A stretch of DNA of 64,000 nucleotides from Micractinium sp. NFX-FRZ (taxonomy: Eukaryota > Chlorophyta > Trebouxiophyceae > Chlorellales > Chlorellaceae). The notes below the pieces were generated by a model that was not told the DNA's origin, searched no databases, and saw only the letters and a program-made list of their open reading frames with translations. The stretch is taken from positions 122,451-186,450 of the forward strand of contig JAPTJF010000068.1 of the NCBI GenBank assembly GCA_029339195.1. The letters are read 5' to 3'. Positions 38,046 to 49,000 of this stretch are shown here, one piece after another. The position numbers and the translations under genes are program-made. Each line of letters begins with the position of its first letter. The stretch's first letter is position 1.

Positions 38046-41000
38046 ATGCGGGCAACTGTTGGCGTTGTGCTGCTCTGCAGCTTGGCGCTCCTGGGCACGG
38101 CTGCAGGTGGGATGCTGCTCGGGCATGATTGCTATGGGGCACGGTGGCTTGTGGGGACTTGAGGCGCAACTACGCGGTTTCTGCCATTCCGCTTCGAGCT
38201 CTTCATTGAGCGGGGGAGGCCTACTGCAGCCTGCGCGCCGCAACACACCTCAATTCGAATGCGACAGACCTGCCGGCGTGCAAGCCGGGCGTGGTGTGGT
38301 GTGACATGCCAGCCACATGCTGCTCACCGCCGCTTGCGCCCGCCTGCTCCCGTCCCCTCCTGCAGCCGCGGATAAGCCACCCTGCAGCTACATCGTGGAG
38401 GGGGGCGACAGCCTGTTCGAGGTAGGAAGCCCTGCCATGCCACCCGGGGGCAGGGCAGCTGCTGGCGGGGGCGGAGCCGGCGGGGCCGCCGCGCGATCGG
38501 TTGGCGCGCCGGTTTGCCCCGCACTGTGCGCCACCGTGCCCTCCCTTATCACCCCCCCCCCCCCCCCCTCCCTCGCGCTCCTGCCCGCCCCGCAGATTGG
38601 CCAGAAGTATGGCCTGACTGCTGCAGCCATTGAGGAGGCCAACCCAGACCTGGAGACGTTCATCCAGCCGGGCGATGTGCTCACCCTCCCCTGCAACGGT
38701 GAGCCTCCCTGTGCCCTTGTGTTGTTTGTTTATTTGTTGTTGCTTCATGAGGCCGGCTGGCGCCTGCAGGCAGGCGGCAGTATGGACGAGGAGACACGGT
38801 GTGGTGACGGCCACCCAGGCCTCCTCCACTCCGGCACCTGCTGGGCCACCACCTGCCTCCCCCGCCAACCTGCGGATGCTCGCGGATGCTTTGTGTCAGG
38901 GGTGGGGGATGGCCGGCCGGCGCTACGTCCAGGCATGCGCTGCTGCCCTCAGCGAGCGAGTGTGTCGCCCTGATGTTGTGCCCGTCTGCTTCATGCTGAG
39001 GCGGCCACCAGGGTCTCTCTGTCAATCCCGCCCTGCTGGGCCACCGCCCGCTTCCGGTCTGCGGTTTGAGCGCCGATGCCGACGTTTTGTTGGCCTCTGC
39101 TGTCGCCTGCTTGCAGAGACCGCCACCAAGGGCTCCTCCATCCTCGACCTGCTGGCCCACCGTGAAGACATGACCATCCTGTTCCAGGCGGTGGTGGCAG
39201 CAAACTTCACCGATATGCTCAGCGGTGGGTGGGTGGGGCAAGGAGGCGCGGGGCCTGCCAACCCTTTGCACGTGTTTGATGCCACGCGAAGGTAGTGCAT
39301 GGTGGGGGCACAGGGGCCGGGCCGGGGCTTCACCGCCATGCGCACTTGCGTATGGGGAGGGGCGGGGATGTTAGATGCTGGGGCGGATGGCGGGGGAGAT
39401 AAGAGGGCAGGTGGGGACGGTCGCTGCTTGGGCGCAGCCGCTCGTTGCCCACCACCTCCACCTCTGCGCGCATCGGCGCCCCCTCCCGTGCTGCCCTGCT
39501 GCTCCTTGCGACTGTTGCCCGCCTCCCTTGCTGCCCCGCCGCCCAGCTACTCATCCCTCCCCTACTGCACCCTGCCTGCCTGCTGACGGCAGGCTGCCGG
39601 AACCCACTCGTTGCTTTGCTCCAGGCACCGTGTCTCCCTCTTTTTCTCTCAACCCCCGGCTCACCTCATTCCCTCCTCCCTCCCTCGCTCCCATCCCACA
39701 GACGGCAAGCTGGAGGGCACCCTGTTTGCCCCCAACAACACCGCCTTTGAGAGGGTGCGCGCCGGCTGGCATGGCGGCTGTGCAGCGCCCCAAACGCACC
39801 ACACACCCCGGACCGCTCATGCGCCAGGGCTGCTCGGCAGAATGGGGAGCGCAGCTCTTTCAGCATGAGCACTTTCTTCCTCGTTCACCCGGGTATGCAT
39901 CCGGCCTCCTCAGCTCCCTCCTTCACACTGTTTACCCCTTTGCCGCTGCCCCCTCCCCCTCCCTCCCACCACCTCCCTCCCCCCACGAGCGCAGCTGCTG
40001 GGCCTCCTCAACATGACCGCCGGCGACCTTCTGGCCGACAAGGAGCTGCTGACCACCGTGCTGTCCTACCACTTTGTGCCCGAGGTGGTGCTGGAGGCGG
40101 CAGACATGGAGAACGGGGACAACATCACGACCGCTCTCAAGGGGCAGGACCTGGTGGTGAGCAGGAGAGGGAGTAGGGCAGGGGAGGGGAGGGGCTGGAG
40201 AGCGGCAGCAGGAGACAACATCACGGCCGCTCTGAAGGGGCGGGACCTGGGGGTGAGTGGAAGGTGGGGTGGCCGGTTTGGGGGGGTGGAAGGAAAGGGG
40301 TTTGGGAGGGGCTGGAGATTGGCGCTGAACGGGCAGGACCTGGTGGTGAGTGGAAGGTGGGGTGGCTGGGTTGCCGGACAGGGCACAAGGTGGTAAGTGC
40401 GGATGCCAGCAGGCACATGCAGTACGACCACACAGCGCCCATGATACGCCTGCGAGATAGACGCTGTTTTGACCGGATTGCATGTGCCTGCTGGCATTTC
40501 TATCATGCCTCCGACCTGCCTCGTGCCGTGCGTGCGCTGTGTTCCTTCCCGTCTCACCGACGCCGCCCTCCCACTTCCCCCCTGGTCCAACAGGTCGCCA
40601 AGCCCAAGCAGGTGCTGCGGCTGAGCACCACCAGCGGCAAGAGGGTGCGGGTGGAGGAGGCGGATTTGAAGGCGGGTGATGCTCTGGTGCACACCGTGCG
40701 CAGCGTGAGTGCCAGGCCGTGCTCGTTCGTTCATCTGGGAGAGGCGCGGATGCTGGCCAGTTGAGGGGCGTGTTGCGAGTGATTGGACACACACTCTTTG
40801 CATACCATCAGGGATGCGAGGGAGGGGCACCGGGCGAGCTGGTAGCTAGCGGGCAGGAGCGGTCAGGGGGCACAAGGTGGGGTTGGCCGAGCTGGGCGCA
40901 CGGAAGCGGCAAGCAGGGCACCCTGCCTGCTCCTGCCTGCTGTGTGCTGGCGGTAGAACAGCAGGCCGGCATGCCTGCTGAGAGCGCTCCACAGGCCCAG

Positions 41001-42249
41001 TCTTACGGCTGCTGCCACTGCCCGCTGGCTGTCGCCCGCTTGCTGTCAGTCGCGCCCCCCGAGCAACCGCTGCAAGGCAGGTGGTATGCGCAGCTGCTGT
41101 GGCCCGTCCCCCACCCCACAAGCTTCTGCATCTTCTTCTCCCTCGTCCCCTCTTCCCTGCTGCAGACGACGTGGCCGCCCAACTCCCTGACTGGGCTGCC
41201 TGAGCCCCCAGGCTTGTTGGCTTCCCGTTAGCTTCCTGACAACCTCCTCTTCCGCCTGTGCAGGTGCTGTGGCCCTCCAACTCCCTGGTCGAGCTGCCCG
41301 AGCCCAGCGGCGACTGTGTGCACGAAGTGAAGAGCGGCGACACGCTGTTTGCCATCGCGCAGGCAAGTGGCTTCAGAGGAGCAGGGAAAAGTGCGTTGTG
41401 TTGGCCAGTGGTGTGTGGTAGGCGGGCACGGCAGGGCAGGCCGGGGGCGGCGCGCTGTCCGCCATGGCACGGGCGCCGGGGGCGCTGTGCTGCGCTGTGG
41501 CGTGACGTGCGCACCCTCACCCTCCGCTCCCTGCCCTGCCCCTCCCTCCATCCCTCCCTGGCCTGCGTCGGAAGTAGGGCACCGCCACCGGCGCCCTGGC
41601 TGACCTCTCCCCCTCTCGCCCGCCCTGATGTCCCGCCCTCATGTCCCGCCCTCACCCTGCCTCGCTGCGCCCCCCACTGCCTCCCGCGCAGGAGTATGGC
41701 ACCACCACCGACGCCCTGATTGAGCTCAACCCCTCCCTGGAGGCGGATGGCGGCCAGTCGCTGGCGCTGGGTAAGCCTGCCCTGCCTGCTTTGGGGGTGG
41801 GGAGGTGGAGGGGGGCAGAAGGCTGGGGAGGCGGGGGTGGGGAGATGTAGGGAGGCATAACACTGGGGAGGCGGGGGTGGGGAGGTGGAGGGGGGCAGAA
41901 GGCTGGGGAGGCAGGGGTGGAGCCAACGAGCTGCCCTGCCTGCCTTGCTGGGCGGCCGGCGGGGAGGCAAGGGAAGGCAGGAGATGCGGGGAAGGCAGGC
42001 TGAGGGAGCGAGGGGTGGGGGATGCCTGTTGCAGGCCTGGCCGTGGTGCATTGCGGGGCAGCAGGGGTGGTGGTGTGAGCAGGGGGGGAAGGCAGGGCTT
42101 TACCACATTACAACAGAGCGCGCCCCTGTCCTGCGAGCACACCGGCTGATGCTCAACCACCCCGGCCACCCCAACCTCACCGCTTCACTTGCTCACCATG
42201 GCCACCATGTGCAGGCACGGAGCTCATCCTGTTCCCCAGCTGCGCATGA
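38046..42249 (+). CDS. Secreted LysM-FAS1-LysM protein 2
   Basis: Ten exons: 38046-38106, 38366-38421, 38596-38698, 39117-39224, 39702-39754, 39995-40156, 40594-40704, 41264-41362, 41692-41770, 42215-42249 (TGA); phases close to 288 aa. A signal peptide (VGVVLLCSLALLGTAA) precedes LysM 1 (CSYIVEGGDSLFEIGQKYGL to DVLTLPC, about 26-72), FAS1 (about 73-218: GTLFAPNNTAFERLLGLLN, VLSYHFVPEVVLEAAD) and LysM 2 (CVHEVKSGDTLFAIAQEYGT to ILFPSC, about 236-287). Architecture, Cys placement and the first intron positions equal those of the upstream paralogue, so the two arose by tandem duplication. The FAS1 part is split by more introns here. The intron after 41362 starts with GCAAGT, a GC-AG intron. Three exon-edge echoes lie in two introns. 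As in the partner, binding of GlcNAc-type glycans at the cell surface is inferred. Confidence 0.92.
38551..38569 (+). repeat. Poly-C tract in a LysM-FAS1-2 intron
   Basis: Seventeen consecutive C residues just upstream of the acceptor of exon 38596-38698, extending its pyrimidine tract. Likely length-polymorphic and error-prone in sequencing. Confidence 0.8.
40214..40260 (+). repeat. First intronic echo of the end of LysM-FAS1-2 exon 39995-40156
   Basis: The copy of 40118-40164 starts GACAACATCACGGCCGCTCT and continues through the donor GGGGGTGAGTGG. It keeps a GTGAGT donor, in fact closer to consensus than the GTGAGC of the real exon. Confidence 0.85.
40328..40362 (+). repeat. Second intronic echo of the end of LysM-FAS1-2 exon 39995-40156
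   Basis: GGGCAGGACCTGGTGGTGAG is identical to the exon end plus donor. It is followed by TGGAAGGTGGGGTGGC, shared with the first echo, so echo 2 partly derives from echo 1. Confidence 0.85.
40403..40497. repeat. Perfect 19-base inverted repeat with a 57-base loop in a LysM-FAS1-2 intron
   Basis: ATGCCAGCAGGCACATGCA at 40403-40421 is the exact reverse complement of 40479-40497. It could fold as a hairpin in the pre-mRNA or be the remnant of a small inverted-repeat element. Confidence 0.75.
41158..41214 (+). repeat. Intronic echo of the start of LysM-FAS1-2 exon 41264-41362
   Basis: Matches 41257-41313. The copy reads WPPNSLTGLPEPP where the exon reads WPSNSLVELPEPS. A CTGCAG acceptor is retained, so it could be a cryptic acceptor about 100 bases upstream; its frame would stop soon after. 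Confidence 0.85.
41798..41935 (+). repeat. G-rich minisatellite in a LysM-FAS1-2 intron
   Basis: About three imperfect units of roughly 40 to 48 bases built on GGGGAGGTGGAGGGGGGCAG and AAGGCTGGGGAGGCGGGGGT. Confidence 0.75.
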
Positions 42250-42794
42250 GCCGCGCGCTTCCCACAGGCAAGCGGTGCAGCAGAGCTGGCGGCAATGTGG
42301 CGGCGGTGCAACCCCGCCCCCCGGCCTGAGACAGCCTTCTTTAGGCACCTCTGCTGCATTGCAACAACACCATTCCCGTCGCCCAGGGGCCACAAGGCGG
42401 CACCAAGCGGTGCCGATCACCACGCGCCTCCCACCGTCAGCCCCCACCCGAACGCCTGCCCATTACAGCAGGCGTGGCGAGGGAGCGGGCCATTCTTGAA
42501 CACTCTCTCATGTGTAGCTCCCCCACCAACGGGCCCTCTGCAATCCTCCTCTCCTAGACACGAAATCCCGTCCATGTGCTTCCAGGCCGCCCATTCCAGC
42601 GGCCACTCTTGATTGCTGATCCCCTGATGCCCTGTGAGCATGCACAGGCATGCCTGCCCATCACATCCCCTTGCATCCCCTTGCTCTTTGGCCATCGGCT
42701 GGGGTCAAAACAATGTATACAGACCTTGTAGATACGAGCAGCAGCAGGGTGCAAGGCAAGGCTTTGGCACTAGAGAAAAGCAGCACTGGAAGTG

Positions 42795-42799
42795 TTACA
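42795..42799 (-). promoter_or_regulatory. Candidate TGTAA polyadenylation motif for the kelch gene
   Basis: Minus-strand TGTAA about 335 bases beyond the kelch stop. Positional assignment only. Confidence 0.4.
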
Positions 42800-42845
42800 A
42801 AAACTTCCGCTGGAGCATGGGTGGGTGGCATTGCCCTGCGGCGGC

Positions 42846-42883
42846 GTGCATGCATGCATGCATGCATGCAGGCAGGCAGGCAG
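42846..42883 (+). repeat. Compound tetranucleotide microsatellite (GCAT)n (GCAG)n
   Basis: Five or more GCAT units pass directly into four GCAG units in the convergent intergenic region. Confidence 0.85.
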
Positions 42884-43133
42884 CGCTGGCCAGAACAGTG
42901 TTTACCACTTTCGGAAGTGCTTCCGCAGTTGCTGTCTAATATTGCGCAATCACGCTGCATCAATGATGGGGGATGCACACTCACATCGCTCCACTGGTTC
43001 AAAACTCGGGCAACTGGGAGGGGATGGCGTGGGGGGAGGGGTGCCGGGGCAGGCATGCCGGTGCCTCACCCCGCCCTGCAGGCCGCACTCGCCACTCCTC
43101 ACTGCCCCCCACCGGTGGTTCGAACCTCCCTCG

Positions 43134-45803
43134 TCAGTGCATCTGCAGCAGGAACATGTCGGACAGCCGCTCGTTGTCCACGTCGTTGCCGCCGTGCACC
43201 ACCACGCCCTGGGCGCACGCAGTGGCGGCCATCCAGCCGCGGGGTGCGGGGGGCTGGCCGGCGGGCTGTATGCGGTGCCAGTGGCGGCAGGCCGTGTCCA
43301 GGCAGAAGGCATCGTTGGAATAAGAGCCAGCGCCGGCGTGGCCCAGGGCTGTATGGGTGGCACGAGGGAGCAGGGAGGGGCGGGGCGGGGCCCGGCAACT
43401 AAATGTTTATGCGGGCCGCGGTGCAGGTGCAGCGGTGCAGAGGACGGGGGGCGCAGGGAGGAGGGGGCGGCACAGCACAGCGGTGGGCACACGGGGCATG
43501 CTGCAATGTGCGGCAGCGCCACGGCTCATTTGCAAGCGGAGCAGCGGCGGCGCCAGTGACATGGCGCTGGCAGGCGGGTGGCATAGGCACCGACGGTACC
43601 GCCAGCATGGCGTACCCTCTGTGCCAGCTGTCTACCCCAGGACCGCCTGGTTGCCCCCCTTCCCCCAAACAAGCTTTTTTATATAACCCACTCCCGAGGA
43701 GGGGCGCTCACTTGAGGGATCCACCTCTCCTCCGAACACCACAATGTGGTTTCCGTGCGCGCAGCTGGTGCAGGTGCCGTGCGCGGCCACCGCGCACACA
43801 GAGCGCGCCGGCAGCTCCACCGGTGGCTCGGTGTGAGCACAGCAGCCCGGGCTGTCTGCTGCTGGGGGCGCTGTGGTGGCGGGGGAGCAGCAGCGGGGGC
43901 AGTCCCAGGTCTCGGTTGCCAGGTCGAACCTGTCGGGAGAGTGGGGCATGCATGAGAGGGCGGTGCTCAACAGCGTTGCTTTAACAAACCAGTGCTCCCA
44001 AGGCCGGCAGACAAGCCGCCAGGGTGGCCGGCACAGCCCGGCCACTGCTGGCGGCAGCACAGTCAACGTCCTGAGAGTGCCGGCCAGGATTGGCTGCAGC
44101 ACAGCCAACACCCTGGGAGTGCCGGCCCGGCCCCATCACAAACGGCCTCAGCCCCGGCCCCACCCTGAGGACTGAACTCAGCTGGCGGGGGGCAGGGTGG
44201 CAGGCCCCCGCCAGGCCGCCCTTCCCACCTCTCCCCCCTCGTGCTCAACCGCCGCCGCACCTGTGCACATCATTCATCTCCTGCCCGGTGAAGCCGGCCA
44301 CCACAAACAGGGCGTCCTGGGTGGCGGCAAAGCCCGCGCCCCCGCGGCCCTGCACACCATGGGAGAGCAAGGCAAAGAGCCAGCATGGGCAGGGAGGGTG
44401 CTGGCACTCACAGCACCCTGCGCTTGGCCGCTACAAACCGATGCTGTGTGCACACCCTGCTTGCCCGGCCGCCTCTTGCACGCCCGCCTCCATCACGTTG
44501 CACAACCTCCCTAGTCCTAGGCACCCCCAGTCTTGGACACGCCCAGGCACCTCGATTGCGTCGCTGGAGGGCAGCTGGCACCAGGTGGCGGCGCTGGGAT
44601 CAAACTGCCACAAGTCGTTCAGCCTGCCCACGCAGCCCTCGCCGCAGCCGCCGAACAAGTAGAGCCTTCCGCCGGCGGCCGCCAGGGCGTGGTAGGAGCG
44701 CTTGGGGGGCAGCGGCGAGCCGGGCGCGAGCTCAACGGCTGTCCAGGTGGCGGTGGCGGTGTCGAAGCGGTGCAGGTCGTTCAGGGAGCCCTCTCCTGCA
44801 GGTCAAAGGGGCAGGCCACACAATTGAGAAGGGAGTGCCTGGGTGCGGGGTGCGGGGTGGGTGCAATGTGGAATGCACAGATGCTGCCACGCTGGCAGGC
44901 GGGAGCAGGGGGGCAAGGGACAGCTGGCTGGCGGCATGCAGGCTGCCTGCACCTTGAGCTCGGCGCAGGCTCATCTCATCCCGGTAAGATGCACCCAAGC
45001 TGAGCTGGCGAGCTTGCTGACGCAGTGAGGCTGTGCAGGCCAGGCTGGCCAGCATGCGCGCATCGCACACAGCCGCATACCCATGTCAATGCCGCTGCGC
45101 CCTCCAAAAAAGTAGATGTCGGCCCCAATGGCGGCAGCTGCAGAGGCGTTGCGCACACTGGGTGGCGTGCCAGATACCTGCAAGGACGAACATCGGCCGA
45201 ACGAGGCATGGGCTGCTGAGCAAGGCCCGGAGCAGGCCAAGGCAGGCCTTGGCATGCGGGCAGGCTGGTCTGAACTGCTGTTGCCGGTGGGGTGTTGGCC
45301 TGCCATGCCTCAAAACTTCATGGAAGCCAATCTCGTTCTTCTTATGTCGAGCAAAATTCCGGCACTGCATTGAGTCACTGCAACCGCTGCATGAGCACAC
45401 CTCCAGTGTCCGCCAGGTGCGGTCGGCGAGGCTGTAGGCGTGGATGGCGCTGCCCACGGGCACACGGGGGGCGTGTTCCCCGCCAAACAGGTACAGCATG
45501 TCGCCCACAGCAGTTATGCTGTGCGAGCTCCGCGCCTGCATGGCCGGGGGCAGGGTGAGCAGGAGGGAAGAGAGAGTAGGAAGGAGCAGGTCATGCGCGG
45601 GAGGGGCACGGCGGCGGCGGGGCACAGACAGTATTGTGAGTGGCGGGCTGGCGCAGCAGCGTTTGGTTGATGCGAGAAAGCCCGGCCACCATGTGCACGG
45701 TGTTTCCGGCAGAACTGGGCAGGGATTGAGTACACGCGCACTGCGCTCCATGAGGGCACACCTGCGGCACGTCTCCACCGCCCTCCAGTGGCACCCACTT
45801 CAT
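43134..45803 (-). CDS. Kelch-repeat protein of the plant nitrile-specifier-like family
   Basis: Seven minus-strand exons: 45762-45803 (ATG at 45803), 45401-45535, 45081-45177, 44551-44795, 44261-44349, 43712-43929, 43134-43348 (TGA); phases close to 346 aa. The protein is a complete run of kelch blades: QARSSHSITAVGDMLYLFGG, NASAAAAIGADIYFFGGRSG, RSYHALAAAGGRLYLFGG, GRGGAGFAATQDALFVVAGF, ARSVCAVAAHG then HIVVFGGE, and RGWMAATACAQGVVVHGG. Blade order and spacing match the plant galactose oxidase/kelch proteins related to nitrile-specifier proteins. In those plants some members process glucosinolate products; algae lack glucosinolates, so substrate and function are unknown here. An unusual Cys cluster (CPRCC, GCC, CTSC; eight Cys in about 74 residues) sits in the fifth blade. 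It is divergent from the MurE gene, with only 288 bases between starts. Confidence 0.9.
44040..44140 (-). repeat. Two-unit minisatellite in a kelch intron
   Basis: About 48-base units containing GGCAGCACAGTCAACGTCCT and TGCAGCACAGCCAACACCCT, each followed by a GAGTGCCGGCC-type end. They lie in the intron between exons 44261-44349 and 43712-43929. Confidence 0.65.
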
Positions 45804-46091
45804 TATGGCAAGTGCAAGCGAAGTCTGTAAGGTTTGGGTTTGCTGCAAGGATGACAGGGGCACTGAAGGCAGCCGCTTGACAGGAGGAGGCAGGACAGCC
45901 TCCGAGTGTACCGCCCCGGATGAAGCCCGCCATTTCCACACGCATGCATGTGGCTCATTGTGCACGAAATTTGTGCGTCACGCAATCGACACTAGTCTAC
46001 TCATCGGGGCTGCCAAATGTGCAGCTGAGCTTGTTGCGGCACCTCTGCGGCACCACAAGCTCGTCAGCGTAGCGTCTTAAAGCATACCCAC
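45804..46091. promoter_or_regulatory. Compact shared upstream region of the kelch / MurE divergent pair
   Basis: 288 bases between two divergent ATGs, so both promoters and leaders must overlap or abut. The region is less GC-rich than its flanks. No specific motif is claimed. Confidence 0.55.
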
Positions 46092-49000
46092 ATGGCGAGC
46101 GGGCCCCTCCAATCGAGCCGCGCTATGCAGGTGCAGCTTGTGGCACCATGCAGAAACACACGGCCCGCCGGCACCTCCCGGCGGCAACACGTGGCGCCAG
46201 CAGCATCGGCATCGCAGCAGCAACCGCAGCTACCGCAGCGGCAACGACAGCAACCGCAGCAGCGGCGGCAGGCGGGCTTGCCCGCCGCTGCCGCCGCCGC
46301 CGCTGCCGCCAGCCGCCGCCTGGGCGTGTGCGCAGCTTCGGCAGCGCCGGCTGGTGGGCCTGGCGACCTGGGGGACGAGTTTGAGGAGATGGTGGAGCGG
46401 CGGGACGAGCTGCTGCGCATGCGGAGCGATGCTGAGCTGTCGTTGAACTCTGACGAGGATGAGGAGCTGGCTGACCTGACGGACCGTGAGTGGGCGGGGT
46501 GCTGAGGGGGGCTATGGGCAGGTGGGCTGGCAAATGGGCCTGCAATGCGGCGACTGAACACAAAGGGAGGTGAGGAGGTGGCAGACCTGACAGACCATGA
46601 GTGGCGGGGCGGGTGCTGCAGGCGTGCTTGTGCTTAGGGGGCGATGCTGGTGAGGTGGCAAATGGTGCTCTGATGCGAGCACCGCACCCCCCCCACGAGG
46701 ATGTCGGGTGTGCAGCGTGCAGCTGCGCTGCTGTCTGCAGAGCTCCTCTGCCGCTGCACGGCCAGCGCCTTGCCCCTCGCCCCGTGTCGCCCCACCTCGC
46801 GCACCACCACCTCACTCTCGCTACCTTCCTCCCCCTGGTACTTACTGCAGGGCTGCTCAAGTTTGGGTATCTGGAGGCGACAGGGCTGGATGAGGATGAG
46901 GAGGTGGATGGGGCTCTTGTTGTGGAGGAGGAGTCGGCAGATGAGGACGACCTTGCAGAGCTGTATGCCTCTGACGAAGACACAGAGGTGGGGGGCGAGG
47001 GAAGCGAGCAGGGGTGGGGGCCAGGGAAGCGAGCAGGGGCAGGCGGGCGGGTAGCGCCGCACTGGGCAGCAGCCCACCAGCTGCTGGTATTGCTGTGCAC
47101 CTGGTGTTGCTTCTGCCGTCGCTGCTCCTAGCGTTGCTGCTCCTGGTGTTGCTGCTGCCGCCGCTGCTGCACACTTGCGGTTGGCCAACCTCCGCGCCCC
47201 TGGCCCCCTGCTCAGAGCCCCCTTCCCGCCGTGTGTGCCTGCAGGAGAGCGAGGAGGATGAGGAGGTGGAGGAGGTGGAGGTGCTGGGGGAGGACGTGGT
47301 GGCGGGCAGCGGCGAGGCGGCGCCACGGCGCAACACAGGCGGCCGCGGCAACCGGCTGCCTCCGGAGGATGTGGGGATCGACGACATTGTCAGCGAGGCG
47401 CAGCGGGGGGGCACGCGTGAGTGGGCGCTGCGGGCGCTTGGTGGGCCGTTACAAAGAGGGCAGTGGAGTGTGTGTGTGTGCTGAGCTAGCTAGCTGCCTG
47501 CTCTGCTGAGGATGTGGGGCTGATGGGATGGTCAGCATTGCAGCTGCGTGAGGGCACGCGTGAGAGCAAGTTTAAGGCAGACTGCAGCGTGCTACACATG
47601 ACGGGGCCTGGATCCTACTGACTGACTGATCGTTCGACGGATTTGTGCTCTTACAAGGCAGGGCTTGACCCCTATCAACTGGCTGGCTGGCTGGCTGGAC
47701 CCGCCCATGGCCCGCCCCTGCAGAGGACCTGCGCAGCATGGAAGGCATGTTTCAGAGGTCACACAACGGGGCTTCACTCCCATTAATTGACTGACTGATT
47801 GACCCACCCGCCCGCCCACGACTCCCCCTGCAGAGGACCTGCGCAACATGGGCATGTTTGAGGTCAGCTCCCCCGGCGTGGCCGACGGCGGCGCGGGCGA
47901 GGAGGGGGAGGAGGAGGGGGAGGCTCGGTACCCGGAGCCCCCGCAGCGCAGCTACCGGCTGGCCGAGCTGCTGCGGCTGGCGGGGCTGGATGACGAGGTG
48001 GGGGGGCGGGGCGGGAGTGGGGCGGTGGGGAATGATGATGTGGCAAGGGAGGACGCCTGGTGGGGCAGGCTGCCACCTGGTGAAGGTGCTGTGCCTGGCT
48101 GGGGTGGGTGAGGAGGTGGGTGGGTGCCTTGGGATGGGACGGCTTTGTGGGGCGGGGCAGAGCAGGGAGAGCTTGGGAGCGAGTCGGGTGTGGGGGACTG
48201 GTTGGGGGGCAGTGCTTGGGCATCAAGCTAGCATGCCTTCTGGGGGGCAGCAAGATGCTGAGATGAGGGGACAAGAAGCCAGACGCTGCCGGGGCTGTTC
48301 CAGTTGTCTGCTGATCTGGCCGGGTGTTCCGCCTTGCCGCCGCTGCCATCACATGCGTCTGCCCATCGGGGTTTTCCATCGCCCAACCCAAACCTGGCCC
48401 CTGCCTGTGCCGCCCCTGGGCCCCCCTAATCCCATGCCCTTCGTCTGCTGCAGGCGGCAGGCGCCCTGGAACTACCAAGGTAGCGGCATCCCCACCTGCA
48501 CACAGCCATCACGCAATGCAACCCATGACCCGCGCCTTGCTGCTGCTTCCCTCTGCTCCCTGCAGGCGGTGGGCGCCCCAGACCTGGAGGTCAGCGGCAT
48601 CCTCACCTGCAACTCCATCAGCCCAGCGGAGGGGGCGCTGTACGTGTGTGTGCCCTCCGCGGATGGCGAGCACGACGGTCACGACTGGGCGGACGAGGTG
48701 GGCCGCCTCATTGCTTGTGTGTGTTTGGTTGGTTGATTGGTAAAAAACGGTGTGCAGCTGGGCAGGCTTTGTTGCTGGCAAGCGTCACGATTGGGTGGAT
48801 GAGGTGGTCTGGCTTGGTGCTGGGGAGGCAGGTGTGGACTGGCGGCAGCCTGGCGTGAGGAGCGCTGGAGTGGCTGCCGAAAGTGGGCTGGCGGCAGGGC
48901 ATGCCAGCAGCACGGCCCTGTGCAGCACGCTGGCCGGAACAGCCTGAACCCGCTTCCACCGCCGGTGTTCAGTGCGGCGGTACGCAGCGTCAGTGCTGGC

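Larger units (their letters stand above)
42250..43133. other. Convergent 3' region between LysM-FAS1-2 and the kelch gene
   Basis: About 880 bases with no gene. It holds a minus-strand TGTAA (TTACA at 42795-42799) for the kelch transcript and a (GCAT)n/(GCAG)n microsatellite at about 42846-42883. The GGTTCGAACC near 43117 is not part of a recognisable tRNA. Confidence 0.5.

Noticed and set aside
43105..43135. GGTTCGAACC, resembling a tRNA T-arm
   Set aside because: The flanking bases do not form a T-stem, and no acceptor, D or anticodon stem could be built around it. No tRNA, rRNA or other RNA gene was found in the window.
47600..47830. Repeated GACTGACTGA motifs, first considered a CRISPR-like or transposon repeat
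   Set aside because: The units are part of a roughly 105-base tandem duplication of the intron and exon edge of the MurE gene; spacers are not unique and the context is an intron in a nuclear gene.
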